This document shows positions 44,502 through 53,609 of a stretch of 64,000 nucleotides of DNA, piece by piece. The DNA comes from Plantactinospora mayteni. Lineage in GTDB: Bacteria; Actinomycetota; Actinomycetes; Mycobacteriales; Micromonosporaceae. The DNA lies in assembly GCF_016862935.1 (NCBI RefSeq), contig NZ_BONX01000001.1, forward strand, positions 62,001 through 126,000, read 5' to 3'. Position numbers and translations under genes: made by a program. Positions within the stretch are counted from its first letter, which is position 1, and every line of letters starts with the position of its first letter. The notes below the pieces were generated by a model. That model worked only from the letters and a program-made list of their open reading frames with translations, had not been told where the DNA came from and searched no databases.

Positions 44502-46366
44502 CGGCTCTCCCCGTCGAGCGTTGAACCCTCCAGGCGGTCGTCGTACCCCTGGACGAACCGGTCTGCCTGGATCTTGAACAGCCGGGCGTAGCGGCCACCC
44601 GCGGCCGTCAGCTCCTCGTGGGTACCGGACTCGGCGATCACACCGTCTGCCAGCAGCACGATGCGGTCGGCGCCGCGCACCGTGGAGAGCCGGTGGGAGA
44701 TCAGGACCGTGGTAGCGCCGTTTCTGGTCCCGGACAACCGGTCGAACACCTCCGACTCGGTGCGGACGTCCAGGTGCGCGGTGGGCTCGTCCAGGACGAG
44801 CACGCGAGCCCCGGTGTGCACCGCGTAGCAGGCCCGGGCCAGGATCACGTGCTGCCACTGACCACCGGACAGGTCCACCCCGCCGGAACGGGTGCGCGAC
44901 AGCGGGGTGTCGGCGCCACGGGGCAGCCGCTCCAGGACCGGCGCCAGCCCCGACCTGGTGACGGCCTTCTCCAGCGCCACCGCGTCCACCGGGCCGGGAG
45001 CACCGAACGTGACGTTGTCGACCGCCGCGAGCTGGTACCTGACGAAGTCCTGGAACACCACGGTCAGCCGGCGTCGCCACGCGGCCGGGCCGCCGGCCAC
45101 CGGGTCGTGGATGTCCACGCCGTCGGCGGTGACCCGGCCGGCGACCGGCCGGTACAGGCCGGCGAGTAGCTTGACCAGCGTCGACTTGCCGGCACCGTTG
45201 AGACCGACCACGGCCAGCCACTCGCCGGGCCGGATCTCCAGGTCGAGGCCGTCGAGCACCGGCCGGTCGGCGCCGGGATACCGGAAGACCACCTTCTCGA
45301 AGCGGAGCACCGGCGGGGCGGTGGCGCCGGTGCTCGCCGCGACCGGCGGGCCGAGCACGGCGGGTGCCGGCCGCGAGACAGCCCCCAGGCGTTCGGCGAG
45401 TTCCTCGTACGCCTCGACGACCGGCGCCGCCCCGGCGACATTGACCACGTCGTCCAGGCTGATCAGTGTCGCGTACACGCTCCACGCCGCGGTGAGGATC
45501 GCCACCTCGGTGGCGACCGTCGCGGCACCGTTGACGACGCCCCTGGCCACAATCACGTAGACCGCGGCCAGGGGCACGAACATCAGCACGGTGGGCAGCC
45601 ACTGCCCCAGCCCGGCACGCCGGTCGTCCGCCCACACCGGCCCGAGATGCGTGCGCACGTGCCGCTGCTGGCGGCCGACCAGCCAGTCGGCGAAGCCGAA
45701 GACCCGCACCTCCTTGCCCTCCGCCGGTGCGGTCGACACCTCCGTCCAGTAGCCGGCGGATCGGTGGTCCGGCAGTCCGGCCGACCAGATCCGGAAGTGC
45801 CGCCGCCACCGCCTGATCGCCAGCAGTCGTACGGCGACCGCGGGGACGCCGAGCACCAGTACCAGCCACCAGGCGAACGACGCGAGCACCGCCGCCGTCG
45901 CGGCCAGCCCGAGGTACTGCACGACGGTCCGCAGTTGACCGAGCACGCCGTCGGAGATGCTCTTCTCCAGCCACACCGACGGCTCCCGGGTGACCTGTCT
46001 CAGCAGGTCCTGGGTCCGGGGCTGCTCCAGCGTGTCGATCGTGCCGGCGCCCATGGCCAGCCGCGCGACGCGGAGCCGGTGCGCCCCGTCGATGCGGATC
46101 TTCGTCAGGGTGGCCAGCGGTCGCAGCAGCGCCTTCAGCGCCACGTTCACCAGCAGGGCCGCGCCGAGCAGCGCGAGCGGTGTCGCCAGGTGGGACAGCG
46201 CCCCGGGGTCCTCCCCCTCCCGGCGCATGGCGGAGACCACCGCCGCGGTGGCGACAGCCGTCGCCGCGGGCAGCAACGCCTGGACGAGCAGGGTGGTGGC
46301 GAGCGCCGCGACCACCGGCAACCCCGCGTCGGCGAGACGGCGCAACAGAAGAAGGCGAACACGCAC
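44498..46366 (-). CDS. ABC exporter half-transporter, subunit 1
   Basis: 622 residues. The GTG at 46366 is chosen because GGGGGAG lies six bases upstream; a longer open frame to 46564 would overlap the hydrolase gene. Membrane domain with six helices (LPVVAALATTLLVQALLPAAT). ATPase domain with Walker A GLNGAGKST, canonical signature LSGGQWQH, Walker B VLVLDEPTAHLD and switch LISHRLSTV. With its partner it forms a type IV-like heterodimeric exporter. Self-protection by efflux is the likely role. Confidence 0.9.
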   Translation of the reverse strand: MRVRLLLLRRLADAGLPVVAALATTLLVQALLPAATAVATAAVVSAMRREGEDPGALSHLATPLALLGAALLVNVALKALLRPLATLTKIRIDGAHRLRVARLAMGAGTIDTLEQPRTQDLLRQVTREPSVWLEKSISDGVLGQLRTVVQYLGLAATAAVLASFAWWLVLVLGVPAVAVRLLAIRRWRRHFRIWSAGLPDHRSAGYWTEVSTAPAEGKEVRVFGFADWLVGRQQRHVRTHLGPVWADDRRAGLGQWLPTVLMFVPLAAVYVIVARGVVNGAATVATEVAILTAAWSVYATLISLDDVVNVAGAAPVVEAYEELAERLGAVSRPAPAVLGPPVAASTGATAPPVLRFEKVVFRYPGADRPVLDGLDLEIRPGEWLAVVGLNGAGKSTLVKLLAGLYRPVAGRVTADGVDIHDPVAGGPAAWRRRLTVVFQDFVRYQLAAVDNVTFGAPGPVDAVALEKAVTRSGLAPVLERLPRGADTPLSRTRSGGVDLSGGQWQHVILARACYAVHTGARVLVLDEPTAHLDVRTESEVFDRLSGTRNGATTVLISHRLSTVRGADRIVLLADGVIAESGTHEELTAAGGRYARLFKIQADRFVQGYDDRLEGSTLDGESR

Positions 46367-46424
46367 GCGCAACTCCCCCGGTCCTCCAGTCGGCGGAACA
46401 CTGCGTCGACCCGTACGGAACGCG

Positions 46425-46952
46425 TCAGGTCGGGCTGCCCACCTCCACCGCCCGGGACGACCCGGCGATCTGCCGGACCGCCGCCACGACGGCGGACGGA
46501 TCGCGCGCCACCGTCGCGTAGTCCAGTCGCCGGACCGACGTGATGGCGGAAAGGCCCTGGACAAGATGGCTGTATTCGGCGCGGTCGTCCACCACGAGAA
46601 TGACGGGCCGACCCAGGGCCGCGGCCCATCCTAACTCGACACACGTGCCGTCCGTCCGATATGGAGAGCCGTCGGCACCTGCGGGAAGCACCGCCACGAA
46701 GACGGTGCATTTCAAGATCCAATTGTAGTCGCGCGTGGCAATTTCGTGCGACTTACCCTCTACATTTTCCTCACCGAAACCCTCCGTGAGGTGCGCCGAC
46801 AGCACTTGCAGGCCGTCCGCCTCGATCTTGGTAATGATCGAGCGGACGTCCGTCTCAAGTGTCCGGTCAAAGTTTCCGGCGGCGTCGATAGCGTACTGGA
46901 TCGGGCCGCCCACCATGACCGCGATGTGGTCGACAGGCGAGGACGTAGACAT
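46425..46952 (-). CDS. MilB/BlsM-like CMP N-glycosidase (nucleoside 2-deoxyribosyltransferase fold)
   Basis: 175 residues. Family pattern: GGPIQYAID at the N-terminus, ADGLQVLSAHLTEGFG, ATRDYNWILKCTVFVAVLP (Asp75), then catalytic Glu106 in CVELGWAAALGRPV, and a closing YSHLVQGL. The MilB/BlsM branch splits (hydroxymethyl)CMP to free the pyrimidine base for cytosylglucuronic acid synthesis; this protein is diverged from my memory of those sequences. The presence of a cytosylglucuronate synthase on the other side of the divergent promoter supports the assignment. Less GC-rich than its neighbours. Confidence 0.7.
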   Translation of the reverse strand: MSTSSPVDHIAVMVGGPIQYAIDAAGNFDRTLETDVRSIITKIEADGLQVLSAHLTEGFGEENVEGKSHEIATRDYNWILKCTVFVAVLPAGADGSPYRTDGTCVELGWAAALGRPVILVVDDRAEYSHLVQGLSAITSVRRLDYATVARDPSAVVAAVRQIAGSSRAVEVGSPT

Positions 46953-47048
46953 CGATCAGTCTCCTCGGTATCGTTCGAGTGGCTTAGTTGAGAATACCGA
47001 CAAACATAGTCCAGTCAAAGCAACCGCACGCAGAAACGGGGAGCGACG
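46953..47048. promoter_or_regulatory. Divergent promoter region of the nucleoside cluster
   Basis: A 96-bp gap separates the - strand run (hydrolase, exporters, GH3, kinase, transferases) from the + strand run (transferase, oxidoreductase, radical SAM, synthase). It is visibly AT-richer than its surroundings (TTAGTTGAGAATACCGACAAACATAG). Both transcription units probably start here. No clear operator palindrome was found. Confidence 0.5.
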
Positions 47049-48524
47049 TTGCATTGGACCTTCGACCAGCATCAATGTGCTTTCAACAACGAAGGTTTAC
47101 GGTTCGCCCCGCGGACCGGTGATGGGTCCACGGAGGACCCATGGCGTGACGCCGACGGCCGGCCACCAGAGCGGGACCCGCGACGCGAGCGGGATGCCGT
47201 CGCCGACTACCTCGCACGACAGCCGGACAGTTACCGGGCGACCGTGGAATCGCTGGCCAGATCGCTCGGCCCGCTGGACGTCGCCTGCCGCGCTGTCGTG
47301 CTCGTGCCCTGCCGTTCCGAGGCCGCTCAGCTGGACACCCTGCTCGGCTGGTACGCCGACCAGCGTGACCTGTCCGGCGCACCCCTGCGACCGGAACAGT
47401 TGGAGGTCCAGCTGCTGGTCAACCGCTTCGCGGACGAACCCGACGACGGCGCGGCCGCGATCGCCGACCGCTACCGGGGCGGGCGGCTCAGGGTCACGGT
47501 GGCCGAATATTTCCATCCTCCGGACGAGCACGCGCCACTCACCATGGCCAGGAAGCTCTCGGCAGACGTGGCGCTCTGGCGGGCGCTGCAACGCCCCAGC
47601 TACCCGGCACCGCTCTACCTGCTCTCCGAGGATGCCGACGTCGCCTGGATCGATCCGCGCTACGTCGCCCTGGCCGTCTCCACACTGGACACACGCCCGG
47701 GGCTCGACGCGGCGCGCGGGCAACAGGACCGCTGCCCCTGGGTCATGGCACGCCATCCGCTGCTGGTACTCATGCGTCGGTCGTGGAACTTCGCCGAAGC
47801 CGTCCTGGCGCGCCGGTCACTGCGGCCCGACCGCAACCCGCAGCACGACTTCACCTGGAACAGGCTGACCACCAGCGGCTGGAACTGTGCGTTCACCGCC
47901 GAGGTATACGCGCTGGTCGGTGGCTACAACCGGGACCGACCGTTCGAAGAGGACATGGACATCGGCGAGAAGATTTCCTGTCTGCGCGCCTTCGAGCGGG
48001 ACGGCACACTCGTCCCGCAGGTCAACACCGTCGGCTGGCTTCCCACCCGGGCCGAGGGTTCCCCGCGACGTTGGCTGTACTGGGCGGCCACCGGTGTCGA
48101 GCCCTACGAGGACACCAATCAGCACGAGAACTTCTTCCGGCGCGACCACGAACGGGTCGTCAAGGACTGTAGCCTCACCGAGCTGGAGCAGCTCGCGCGC
48201 CCGTACACGGTGCTGGACCCCGACCGCGTCACCGCGGCGCTCCAGCGCGACCTGGACTTCCTTCCCGGCCGGTGCGGTGGTCGTGACGACGGTCGCGCCG
48301 TCTACCAGCGGGTCCTGACCCTGCTCGGATTCGCACCCGGCGAGGCGGTGGTCAGCGACGGCACGCTGCGGATCAGATCGCTCGACGCGGTCGGCGCGCG
48401 GCTGGAACGCTTCGGCCGGTTCGCGAAGCTGATGGCCGGCCCCTACCCGGCGACCCTGCCGGCCGGCCGGGCCGCCTTCACCTGGCGTCTCGGCGCCGTC
48501 CCGGTGCGGGCCGATGTCTCCTGA
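47049..48524 (+). CDS. Glycosyltransferase (GT-A, family 2-like)
   Basis: 491 residues from a TTG with GGGGAG upstream. A GT-A core lies at about 75-330: ACRAVVLVPCRSEAAQLDTLL, then LLSEDADVAWIDP with an acidic metal site, and the acceptor motif FEEDMDIGEKISC. A C-terminal helical extension follows. The N-terminal 60 residues are poorly ordered. It overlaps the oxidoreductase gene by 11 bp and opens the + strand unit, so it probably adds a sugar to the product or an intermediate. Donor unknown. Confidence 0.8.
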   Translation: MHWTFDQHQCAFNNEGLRFAPRTGDGSTEDPWRDADGRPPERDPRRERDAVADYLARQPDSYRATVESLARSLGPLDVACRAVVLVPCRSEAAQLDTLLGWYADQRDLSGAPLRPEQLEVQLLVNRFADEPDDGAAAIADRYRGGRLRVTVAEYFHPPDEHAPLTMARKLSADVALWRALQRPSYPAPLYLLSEDADVAWIDPRYVALAVSTLDTRPGLDAARGQQDRCPWVMARHPLLVLMRRSWNFAEAVLARRSLRPDRNPQHDFTWNRLTTSGWNCAFTAEVYALVGGYNRDRPFEEDMDIGEKISCLRAFERDGTLVPQVNTVGWLPTRAEGSPRRWLYWAATGVEPYEDTNQHENFFRRDHERVVKDCSLTELEQLARPYTVLDPDRVTAALQRDLDFLPGRCGGRDDGRAVYQRVLTLLGFAPGEAVVSDGTLRIRSLDAVGARLERFGRFAKLMAGPYPATLPAGRAAFTWRLGAVPVRADVS

Positions 48525-49578
48525 TCCCGCGGCGAGCCACCTGCCGCCGGCACGCGTGCGAGTCGCCCTGGTGGGCTGCGGGGCGGTGGTGCAGCACGGA
48601 CACGTGCCGGCGTACGCCGCGTCGCCCGCCCTCGACGTCGTGGCCGTCTGCGACCCCGCGGCGGAGCGGCGGTCCACGGTCGGACGGCTGCTCGGCGTGC
48701 CGCCACACCGGTGGCTCGACCGCGCGTCCGACCTGACCGTTCTGGCGGACAGACCGCAGGTGGTGGTGGTCGCGACGCCCACCGCGACCCACGACGCGGT
48801 CATCGACGACCTACTCGGCAACGGCTTCCACGTGGTGTCCGAGAAACCCATCAGCCCGACGGTCGACGGCTGCCTCGCGCTCGTCCGGCGGGCGACCGGC
48901 CACGGGCGGCGACTGGGTGTGCTGCACAACTACCAGTTCGCCACGATGTGGCAGGCGACCGCGGCCGAGCTGGCGGCCGGCGCGGTGGGCGACCCGCTCG
49001 CGTTCGACGTCCGGCTGACCGATCCGGGCCCGCTGCCGGGGCTCATGCCGCAACAGCCGATGTGGCGCACCTCCCGGTCACTGGCGGGCGGCGGCTGCCT
49101 GCTCGACGCGGGCTACCACTTCGTCTATCTGGCCGAGGAGCTGATGGCGAGCCCGGTCACCGAGGTGACCGCCGACGCGATCGAGACCGTCACCCCCGGC
49201 TGGAGCGTCGAGGACCGGGCACGCGTCCGGCTGCGGCACGCCGGCGGCGCCGTCACCAGCCTGTGCGTCGACTGGACCGTACGCACGCGGCAGCGCCCGT
49301 ACCTGCGTGTCACCGGGTCGCGGGGCCACATCGAGGTCGACGAGGACGCCGCCATGGTCACCGTCCATCGGCACGGGGACGCGGAGCGGGTCATCGACTG
49401 CACGGACGATCCGCACGGTTTCCGGACGGCACTGCCCGGCGCGGTTCTGGGCACCGTCGGCGACGCCGACCACCGGGGTTCAGCCGAGCGGGGCAGGCGC
49501 GTCGTCTCGATCGTCGAGGCGTGCTACGCGTCCGCGGCCGAAGGGAAAACCGTCCATCTCGACAGACCGGAGCTGTGA
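48514..49578 (+). CDS. Gfo/Idh/MocA-family sugar oxidoreductase
   Basis: 354 residues. The N-terminal NAD-binding fold shows VALVGCGAVVQHGHVPAY, VVVVATPTATH and the EKP motif (HVVSEKPIS) whose Lys is catalytic. The C-terminal sheet domain has LLDAGYHFVYL. Such enzymes oxidise one hydroxyl of a (nucleotide) sugar to a ketone, the substrate for a DegT aminotransferase. Its stop overlaps the radical SAM start (TGATG). A partner in a Gfo/Idh - HAD - DegT amino-sugar set is plausible. Confidence 0.88.
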   Translation: MSPDPAASHLPPARVRVALVGCGAVVQHGHVPAYAASPALDVVAVCDPAAERRSTVGRLLGVPPHRWLDRASDLTVLADRPQVVVVATPTATHDAVIDDLLGNGFHVVSEKPISPTVDGCLALVRRATGHGRRLGVLHNYQFATMWQATAAELAAGAVGDPLAFDVRLTDPGPLPGLMPQQPMWRTSRSLAGGGCLLDAGYHFVYLAEELMASPVTEVTADAIETVTPGWSVEDRARVRLRHAGGAVTSLCVDWTVRTRQRPYLRVTGSRGHIEVDEDAAMVTVHRHGDAERVIDCTDDPHGFRTALPGAVLGTVGDADHRGSAERGRRVVSIVEACYASAAEGKTVHLDRPEL

Positions 49579-50558
49579 TGACGACCCGGGACCGGTACCT
49601 GTTCATCAGGATTCTCGAGGCGTGCAACGCCGACTGCTTCATGTGCGGGTTCGCACTCTCCCGCGACGAGTACCGCTTCAGCGTCGAGGAGTTCAGCGCG
49701 CTGCTGCCGGCGGCGTACGCGGCCGGCGTACGCTACGTGCGGTTCAGCGGCGGCGAGCCGCTGATGCACCGCGACGTCGTCGAGCTGGTCGGCGTCGGCA
49801 CCCGGCACGGCATGAAGATGTCCCTGATCACGAACGGGCTCATGCTGCCGAAGATGATCGACCCTCTGGCGGAGGCCGGGCTGGCCCACGTGATCGTCAG
49901 CATCGACGGCGGCTCCGCCGAGACCCACGACACGTACCGGCGCCTGCCCCGGTCGTTCCATAATGGACTCGACGGGCTCCGCGAGGCACGCCGACGCACC
50001 CTGCTGACCCGCGTCAACACGGTCGTCGGGCCGCACAACTACACCGAGATGCCGCAGTTGCAGGCCGCCCTGACCGACGCGGGCGTCCAGCAGTGGGAGC
50101 TGTCCGCGCTCAAACTGGAAAGGCCGATCGTCTACCCGGACCCCGGGCACGTGGAGGCGGTGTGCGAACCCCTCTACACCGCCGACCCGCACCACAGCCT
50201 CGTCCCCCTCGGCAAGCGCTTCTACGGGGACACGCCCCTCGAACGCGAGCTGTTCTTCACCCACTCGGTGACCCCGCGCGCCGGGCGGCCCCTGTGTCAT
50301 GTCGTCGACGACGTGATCTATCTCGACGGCAAACGTGGGCTCGGCTACGGCTGCTCCTGCATCGCCCACGCCGACGACGTGCCCGGCGTGCCGTTGCGGC
50401 AGGGCACGACCTGGCTGCTGGACACGCCGCGGTTTCGCACCCACGTCGATGTCTTCCGGGAGCAGGCGCCGCTTCGCTGCACCGGGTGCTCCACCACCGC
50501 CGCCGGCTACAGCGACGACGTCGCGCGGCTGGGCACCGTACCGGCCTGGCACCACTGA
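49578..50558 (+). CDS. Radical SAM enzyme, cytosylglucuronate decarboxylase type (BlsE/MilG-like)
   Basis: 326 residues. The cluster motif C16-x3-C20-x2-C23 (CNADCFMCGF) is followed by the SAM-binding GGE (FSGGEPLMHRD) and a TNG turn (SLITNGLML). Five more cysteines (about 240, 259, 261, 301, 304; ends CTGCSTTAAGYSD) suggest an auxiliary cluster or structural site. The overall pattern and the AHVIVSIDG and VGPHNY segments recall the family that decarboxylates cytosylglucuronic acid in blasticidin S biosynthesis. The start ATG overlaps the previous stop. The same operon supplies the cognate synthase. Confidence 0.8.
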   Translation: MTTRDRYLFIRILEACNADCFMCGFALSRDEYRFSVEEFSALLPAAYAAGVRYVRFSGGEPLMHRDVVELVGVGTRHGMKMSLITNGLMLPKMIDPLAEAGLAHVIVSIDGGSAETHDTYRRLPRSFHNGLDGLREARRRTLLTRVNTVVGPHNYTEMPQLQAALTDAGVQQWELSALKLERPIVYPDPGHVEAVCEPLYTADPHHSLVPLGKRFYGDTPLERELFFTHSVTPRAGRPLCHVVDDVIYLDGKRGLGYGCSCIAHADDVPGVPLRQGTTWLLDTPRFRTHVDVFREQAPLRCTGCSTTAAGYSDDVARLGTVPAWHH

Positions 50559-50604
50559 ACGCTGCTCCGGATGGCGGAACGCCACCACAACGGTAAGGGG
50601 AGCC

Positions 50605-51825
50605 GTGACGATCTCTCAGACTTCGACCACCAGCTCGTCGGCTCTGGCCATCCACGGCGGGGTGCCGGTTCGGCCCCGGCCCGTGTCCATGACCACCCAC
50701 CTCGGTCCGGCGGCCCGGCTGCGGATCGCCGGGGTGCTCGAACGGCACGAGCCACTCTCGGAGTACTACGGCGGTCCGTGGGCCCGGCGGTTCGAGGACG
50801 AGTTCGCCCGCTATCACGGTGCCGACAGGCATGCGGTCGCCGTCAACTCCGGCACGAGCGCGCTGCACGTGTCGCTGGCGGCGGCCGGAATCGGGCCCGG
50901 TGACGAGGTCATCGTCCCCGCGCTGGCCTTCGTCGCCGCGGCGACGGCGGTGGTGCAGCTCGGCGCGGTGCCCGTCATCTGCGACGCCGAGCCGCACAGC
51001 CTGACCATGGACGTACGGGCCGCGGAGGCGCTCGTCACCGACCGCACCCGGGCGATCCTCCCGGTCCACCTCTGGGGCCACCCGGCCGACCTCGCGTCGC
51101 TGCGGGCGCTCTGCGACGCGCGCGGCCTGGTGCTCGTCGAGGACGCCTGCCAGGCGCCAGGCGCACCCGTCGGCGCCGCCCGCACCGGGACCTTCGGCGA
51201 CTTCGCCGCCTACAGCTTCGCCAACCGCAAGCACATCCACTGTGGAGACGGCGGCATGGTCCTGTGCCGCACCGCCGAAGCGGCCCGGACCGTACGGTCG
51301 ATGGCGAACTTCGGCAAGGGTCCGGGCTGGGACGACTACCACACGCTCGGCTACAACTACCGGATGGTCGAGGTGTCGGCGCTGATCGGCCTCGAGGGTC
51401 TCGCCGACCTGGACGACGAGATAGCCCGCCGGCAGCACGCGGCATCGCTGTACCGGCAGGGGCTGCGGGACACGGACCTGGCACCGGTGCCCGCGCCGGC
51501 CTGGGGCGACAGCGTCTACTTCAAGATGCCGGTCCTACTGCCGGAGCGGCACGTGGCGCGCCGCCAGTTCGTCATCGACGCGATCCACGCCGAGAACGTC
51601 AGCAGCCGCATCCCGCACCGCCCGCTCTTCGCCGTGCCCTGGCTCGCCGAGTACCTGCGCGCCCGGGGCCGGTACCGTGGCCCCGAGGACTGCCGGGTGG
51701 CGGCCTCGGCACACGCCCGGCTGTTCGAGGTGGAGACCGGACCGCACCTGCCGGCCGAGGAGGCCGCCCGCTCGGTCGAAGCGGTGCGGAAGGTGTGGCG
51801 GCAACTCGACGGGCAGGCCCCGTGA
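50605..51825 (+). CDS. DegT/DnrJ/EryC1 PLP-dependent aminotransferase (BlsH-like position)
   Basis: 406 residues from the GTG at 50605, with AAGGGGAG upstream. PLP site: NSGTSALHVSL phosphate loop, Asp180 in VEDACQA and Schiff-base Lys209 in SFANRKHIHCGDGGM. The family transaminates keto sugars or, with partners, dehydrates them. In the blasticidin pathway a DegT enzyme acts right after the radical SAM step, which fits the order here. GTGA overlap joins it to the next gene. Confidence 0.85.
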   Translation: MTISQTSTTSSSALAIHGGVPVRPRPVSMTTHLGPAARLRIAGVLERHEPLSEYYGGPWARRFEDEFARYHGADRHAVAVNSGTSALHVSLAAAGIGPGDEVIVPALAFVAAATAVVQLGAVPVICDAEPHSLTMDVRAAEALVTDRTRAILPVHLWGHPADLASLRALCDARGLVLVEDACQAPGAPVGAARTGTFGDFAAYSFANRKHIHCGDGGMVLCRTAEAARTVRSMANFGKGPGWDDYHTLGYNYRMVEVSALIGLEGLADLDDEIARRQHAASLYRQGLRDTDLAPVPAPAWGDSVYFKMPVLLPERHVARRQFVIDAIHAENVSSRIPHRPLFAVPWLAEYLRARGRYRGPEDCRVAASAHARLFEVETGPHLPAEEAARSVEAVRKVWRQLDGQAP

Positions 51826-52940
51826 CCGGCCAGCAACCGGTGCTGCTGGCATCCGCCTGCGACTTCGGCTGGGGCAGCGTCGGCAAGCTGCGGCTGGTCC
51901 TGGACGAGCTGCCCGGAGTGCCGGTGGCGCTCTACCCCGCCGACGGTCGGCCGAACCCGGCCGCCGAGCTGCTCGCCGACCGGTACCGCTTCGTGTCCGC
52001 TCCGCCGGACCGGGCCAGCGTCGCCCTGGTGGTCAACGATCCGGTCGCGGCCGACGAGATCACCAGGATGGGCGTTCCGGTGGTGTATCTCGACAGCCTT
52101 CCCTACCTGTGGGCCACCCCGGAGGAGGTGCCCCGGCAGGTGGCGGTCTACTGCGCGCAGCACGGCCCGTACGGCGCACTGCCGGCCGGCAGTCCCCTGG
52201 CGGGCCGGTCCGACATCGAGTGGATCGAACCGATCGTGCCGAGGGCCCGCGGTCGCCGAGGCGGGGACGGGATCGTGGTGAGCGTCGGCGGCCTGCACAG
52301 CCACCTCGTCGGATCCGCGGCCGACGCGTACCTGCGGCTGGTGCTGCTGCCCATCGCGGAGCTGCTCGCCGACGGTGGCCGCCCGGTCGCGGCGGTGTGC
52401 GGAAACCTCCCCGACTGGGCGTGCCGCGACCTCGCCGCCCGGCTGCCCGGTCCGGTCCGGATCGGGGCGCAGACGCCGGCCGACTTCGAGGCGACACTGC
52501 GCGGTGCCGACCTGCTGATCACATCTTCCGGAAGCACGACGATCCTCCAGGCCGCCGCGCTGGAACTGCCGATGATCCTGCTGCCGCCGCAGAATCTCAG
52601 CCAGATCCTGAACGCGGAGATCTACGCGGCGGCGGCTCGCGAGGTCCTGTGGTGGCCGGCGTCGGTGCTCGACCCGGCAGAGGTCGCCCGGTTGCGGCCG
52701 GCGGGTGAGGACACCGTGCTCCGGTACATCTACGGCGCGATCAGCGACGCCGCCGACCGCCCCGAGGTCCGCGCGGCGGTCCGGGCCGCCCTGGCCACCG
52801 GCGTGGCGGGCCGCCCAGCCGTGGACGCCGTACCGGAGCGGGTCCTAGAGCCCGCCAGGATGGGCGGCGCGCGGCAGGTCGGCCGGCGGATCCGTCAGGC
52901 GATGTTCGCGCCCCTGCCCAGACCGGAACGACCGGCATGA
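51822..52940 (+). CDS. Cytosylglucuronate synthase-like glycosyltransferase (BlsD-type)
   Basis: 372 residues with a GT-B fold. N-terminal LLASACDFGWGSVGKLRLVLDELPG, a VALVVNDPVAAD strand and VVYLDSLPYLW are the segments I associate with (hydroxymethyl)cytosylglucuronate synthases. The C-terminal half has VSVGGLHSHL and the donor loop LLITSSGSTTILQAAALELPMILLPP. The reaction joins free cytosine to glucuronic acid from UDP-glucuronate. This is the strongest single marker for a cytosine nucleoside pathway in the window; overlap ATGA couples it to the phosphatase gene. Confidence 0.78.
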   Translation: MTGQQPVLLASACDFGWGSVGKLRLVLDELPGVPVALYPADGRPNPAAELLADRYRFVSAPPDRASVALVVNDPVAADEITRMGVPVVYLDSLPYLWATPEEVPRQVAVYCAQHGPYGALPAGSPLAGRSDIEWIEPIVPRARGRRGGDGIVVSVGGLHSHLVGSAADAYLRLVLLPIAELLADGGRPVAAVCGNLPDWACRDLAARLPGPVRIGAQTPADFEATLRGADLLITSSGSTTILQAAALELPMILLPPQNLSQILNAEIYAAAAREVLWWPASVLDPAEVARLRPAGEDTVLRYIYGAISDAADRPEVRAAVRAALATGVAGRPAVDAVPERVLEPARMGGARQVGRRIRQAMFAPLPRPERPA

Positions 52941-53608
52941 CAGACCTCGGCGGCGTCGCCGTCTTCCTGGACTTCGACGGGACGATCACCGTCCGGGACA
53001 CCTCCGAACACCTGCTCGAACGCCTGGCCGCCGGCGACTGGCGGTTGCCCGGCGACCGCTACCGCCGTGGCGAGCTGACCGGCCGGCAGTGCCTGGAAGA
53101 GGAGTGGGCCATGCTGCCGCACGACGCGGACCTGCTGCTGGCGACCGCGCGGGAGGTACCGCTCGACCCCGGCTTCGCCTCGCTCACGGCCGAACTGCGG
53201 GCGGCCGGGGCGACCGTAACCGTCGTCTCGGACGGGTACGGGATACGCGTCCACGAGGAGTGCGCGCCCCTCGGCCTCACCGCACTCACCGCGCGCGTCC
53301 GCGACGGCGAGCTGAGCTTCCCGCACAGCGCCGCGGACTGCCCGTGCGCCTCCTGCGGCACCTGCAAGGTGCTGCCGATCCTGCGGGCCAAGCGGCAGGG
53401 CCGCCCGACCGTCATGGTCGGAGACGGCACCTCCGACCGGCGGGCCGCCCTCGTCGCGGACCGCGTCCTGGCGAAGAACGGCCTGGCGGACTGGTGTGCC
53501 GACGAAGGGGTCGCGCACACGCCGTTCGACAACCTGACCGACGTCCGGCGGATCCTGCTGGCACCGACGCCCGTTCCGCCGGCGACCGAATCGAGGGACG
53601 GAAGCTGA
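52937..53608 (+). CDS. HAD-family phosphatase (MtnX/SerB-like)
   Basis: 223 residues. Motif I is FLDFDGTITVRDT (Asp12 nucleophile, Asp14), motif II VTVVSDG, a lysine in CKVLPILRAK, and motif IV MVGDGTSDR. A Cys-rich loop (CPCASCGTCK) resembles the zinc loop of MtnX-like enzymes. It should remove phosphate from a small sugar phosphate. Between a cytosylglucuronate synthase and a second DegT gene it may dephosphorylate an amino sugar. Confidence 0.87.
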   Translation: MTDLGGVAVFLDFDGTITVRDTSEHLLERLAAGDWRLPGDRYRRGELTGRQCLEEEWAMLPHDADLLLATAREVPLDPGFASLTAELRAAGATVTVVSDGYGIRVHEECAPLGLTALTARVRDGELSFPHSAADCPCASCGTCKVLPILRAKRQGRPTVMVGDGTSDRRAALVADRVLAKNGLADWCADEGVAHTPFDNLTDVRRILLAPTPVPPATESRDGS

Positions 53609-53609
53609 C

